60,000 bases of DNA from assembly GCA_949358305.1 (NCBI GenBank), contig OX442314.1, positions 10,659,060 to 10,719,059 on the forward strand. The letters are read 5' to 3'. The DNA comes from Strigamia acuminata (Eukaryota; Arthropoda; Chilopoda; Geophilomorpha; Linotaeniidae). How positions within the stretch are numbered: the first letter of the stretch is position 1; every line of letters starts with the position of its first letter. Of this stretch, positions 58,898 through 60,000 are shown piece by piece. The translations under genes were made by a program, and so were the position numbers. A model generated the notes under the pieces. The model was not told the DNA's origin. It did not search any database and saw only the letters and a program-made list of their open reading frames with translations.

Positions 58898-60000
58898 TAC
58901 TAGGGGGTTTCATTATATGAATGATTTTGCAATTTTGTGATTTTGCATTAATCACAAAATCATTATTTTTTGATGCCTCCAAAAATGAGTTTACATTGAA
59001 TTAACCCAGTCAATTTTGCAATTGTGTGATCTGGACAATTTTGTGATTTTTGAGTATTGTCATGTGATATCTGTTCTACCAATCACATTCACACTCACTA
59101 AAGCACAAAAGAGTAAAAACACAAAATCCCAAAAACATCTAAAAGGTAGTTTTTGTGATTTTGATAAGAAGTGATTTTGAGGCTTGTGAAACTCAAAACA
59201 AAATGGAGGCATCCAAGCTCTATCTAAGTGGCCAACTTGTATCCTTGTATATCATCAAAATGCTGATGCATCCATGACTGTATAACAGCTAGAAAACTCA
59301 ATACTTCGATTCGGGTAAAAAAAAGTACCGATTCAGGGCGATTCAGGGCGATTTTAGCGGGTGCCCGAATGGAAATTCAGGCGGAAATGTTCGTCGCGTA
59401 TCGTTTTTTATTGTTTTCTATGTCAAGATGAGCTCGGAAAATTATGGAACCAAGCTCATTTTGAAGAGGAGACAATTCTGCACAAGCCTGTATTTTTTAT
59501 TTTTTGATTCGGGCGAGGAAAAGTGCCGATTCGGGCCATCTTAGCGGGGGACCGAATGGGAAAATTTGGAAATTTGGTGCAGAATTTGGATTCGAGATTC
59601 GACCATGACAAAACCAAAAATTCGTAAAATTAACCGAATGAAATGTTTAAAACAGGTTTCCAGAGAAGAAAATCCCGCTGAAAACGATGGTACAGATAAC
59701 TTTTTGATCGGATTAACCGTTGACTTTAAATTTTGGAAAAAACGATCTTTTTTGGGTTGATTTATAAGAAAAAGTTGGAAAAAGTGGTTGGCATTGGTTT
59801 TGGTTTGGTGTGGTTTGGGTTTAGGTTGCATTATTATGGGTTTGGTTTAATTTTGCAAAAATTTATTTTATGATTTGGTTGTATACATTTGTCTGATCTA
59901 TAGCTTTGGCTTTGTGGGTGAACAGCTAGTATTTATTAAAATGCACCTTATTAAAAAATATTTTGTTCCATCACACAAATAAGAACTAGTTTTTTTGCAT
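58898..60000. other. Non-coding end of window, with a direct duplication
   Basis: About 59303-59375 and 59507-59575 are diverged direct copies (GATTCGGG ... AGTACCGATTC ... TTAGCGGG ... CCGAATGG). CTGCACAAGCCTG at about 59476 resembles hAT-type ends. Nothing coding is recognised. Confidence 0.45.

Noticed and set aside
1-60000. tRNA, rRNA or snRNA genes
   Set aside because: No cloverleaf-like or rRNA-like segment was recognised; the only tRNA-related sequence is the retrotransposon primer site.

Overview
The window is eukaryotic nuclear DNA from an arthropod or close protostome relative. The evidence is intron-containing genes with GT/AG splice sites, a protostome-type ionotropic receptor (IR), a BEL/Pao retrotransposon primed by tRNA-Phe, many hAT- and mariner-like MITEs, AT-rich non-coding DNA, and a CCTAA-rich array resembling the arthropod TTAGG telomere unit. 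The species cannot be named from the sequence.

Layout. 1-2050: AT-rich DNA with no supported gene. 2054-5919 (minus): complete four-exon EHD1/Past1 endocytic ATPase gene. 6850-7209 (plus): YPEL5, divergent from EHD. 7845-12350: TIR elements carrying 20-bp minisatellites, a 31-35 bp array, a CCTAA-rich array, and partial copies of a duplicated segment. 12545-14400 (minus): an ionotropic receptor gene whose 3' half is clear and whose 5' half is hard to assemble. 14903-23532: a BEL/Pao element with 5-bp target duplication; each of its LTRs holds a separate insertion of the same hAT-type MITE, and its leader holds a mariner-type MITE. 23538-28440: nested repeats, a GC-rich minus-strand exon starting MAALPG, and a likely DEG/ENaC channel fragment. 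28599-30014: the most complete copy of the duplicated segment. 30436-42351 (minus): eleven exons of a PLEKHG1/2/3-type RhoGEF (DH-PH). 42352-60000: long non-coding stretch, probably RhoGEF 5' intron and upstream DNA, with MITEs, tandem arrays and two weak candidate 5' exons.

How it fits together. The genes are unrelated housekeeping or signalling genes, not an operon-like system: EHD (membrane recycling), YPEL5 (CTLH E3-ligase associated), a RhoGEF, and two putative sensory ion-channel loci. The unusual theme is the repeat ecology. Several TIR elements have conserved ends but a core made of a 20-21 bp tandem array. Two copies of one hAT-type element, each verified by its own 8-bp target duplication, have matching ends but unrelated 20-bp arrays inside. 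At least eight arrays of unrelated sequence in the window share a period close to 20 bp.
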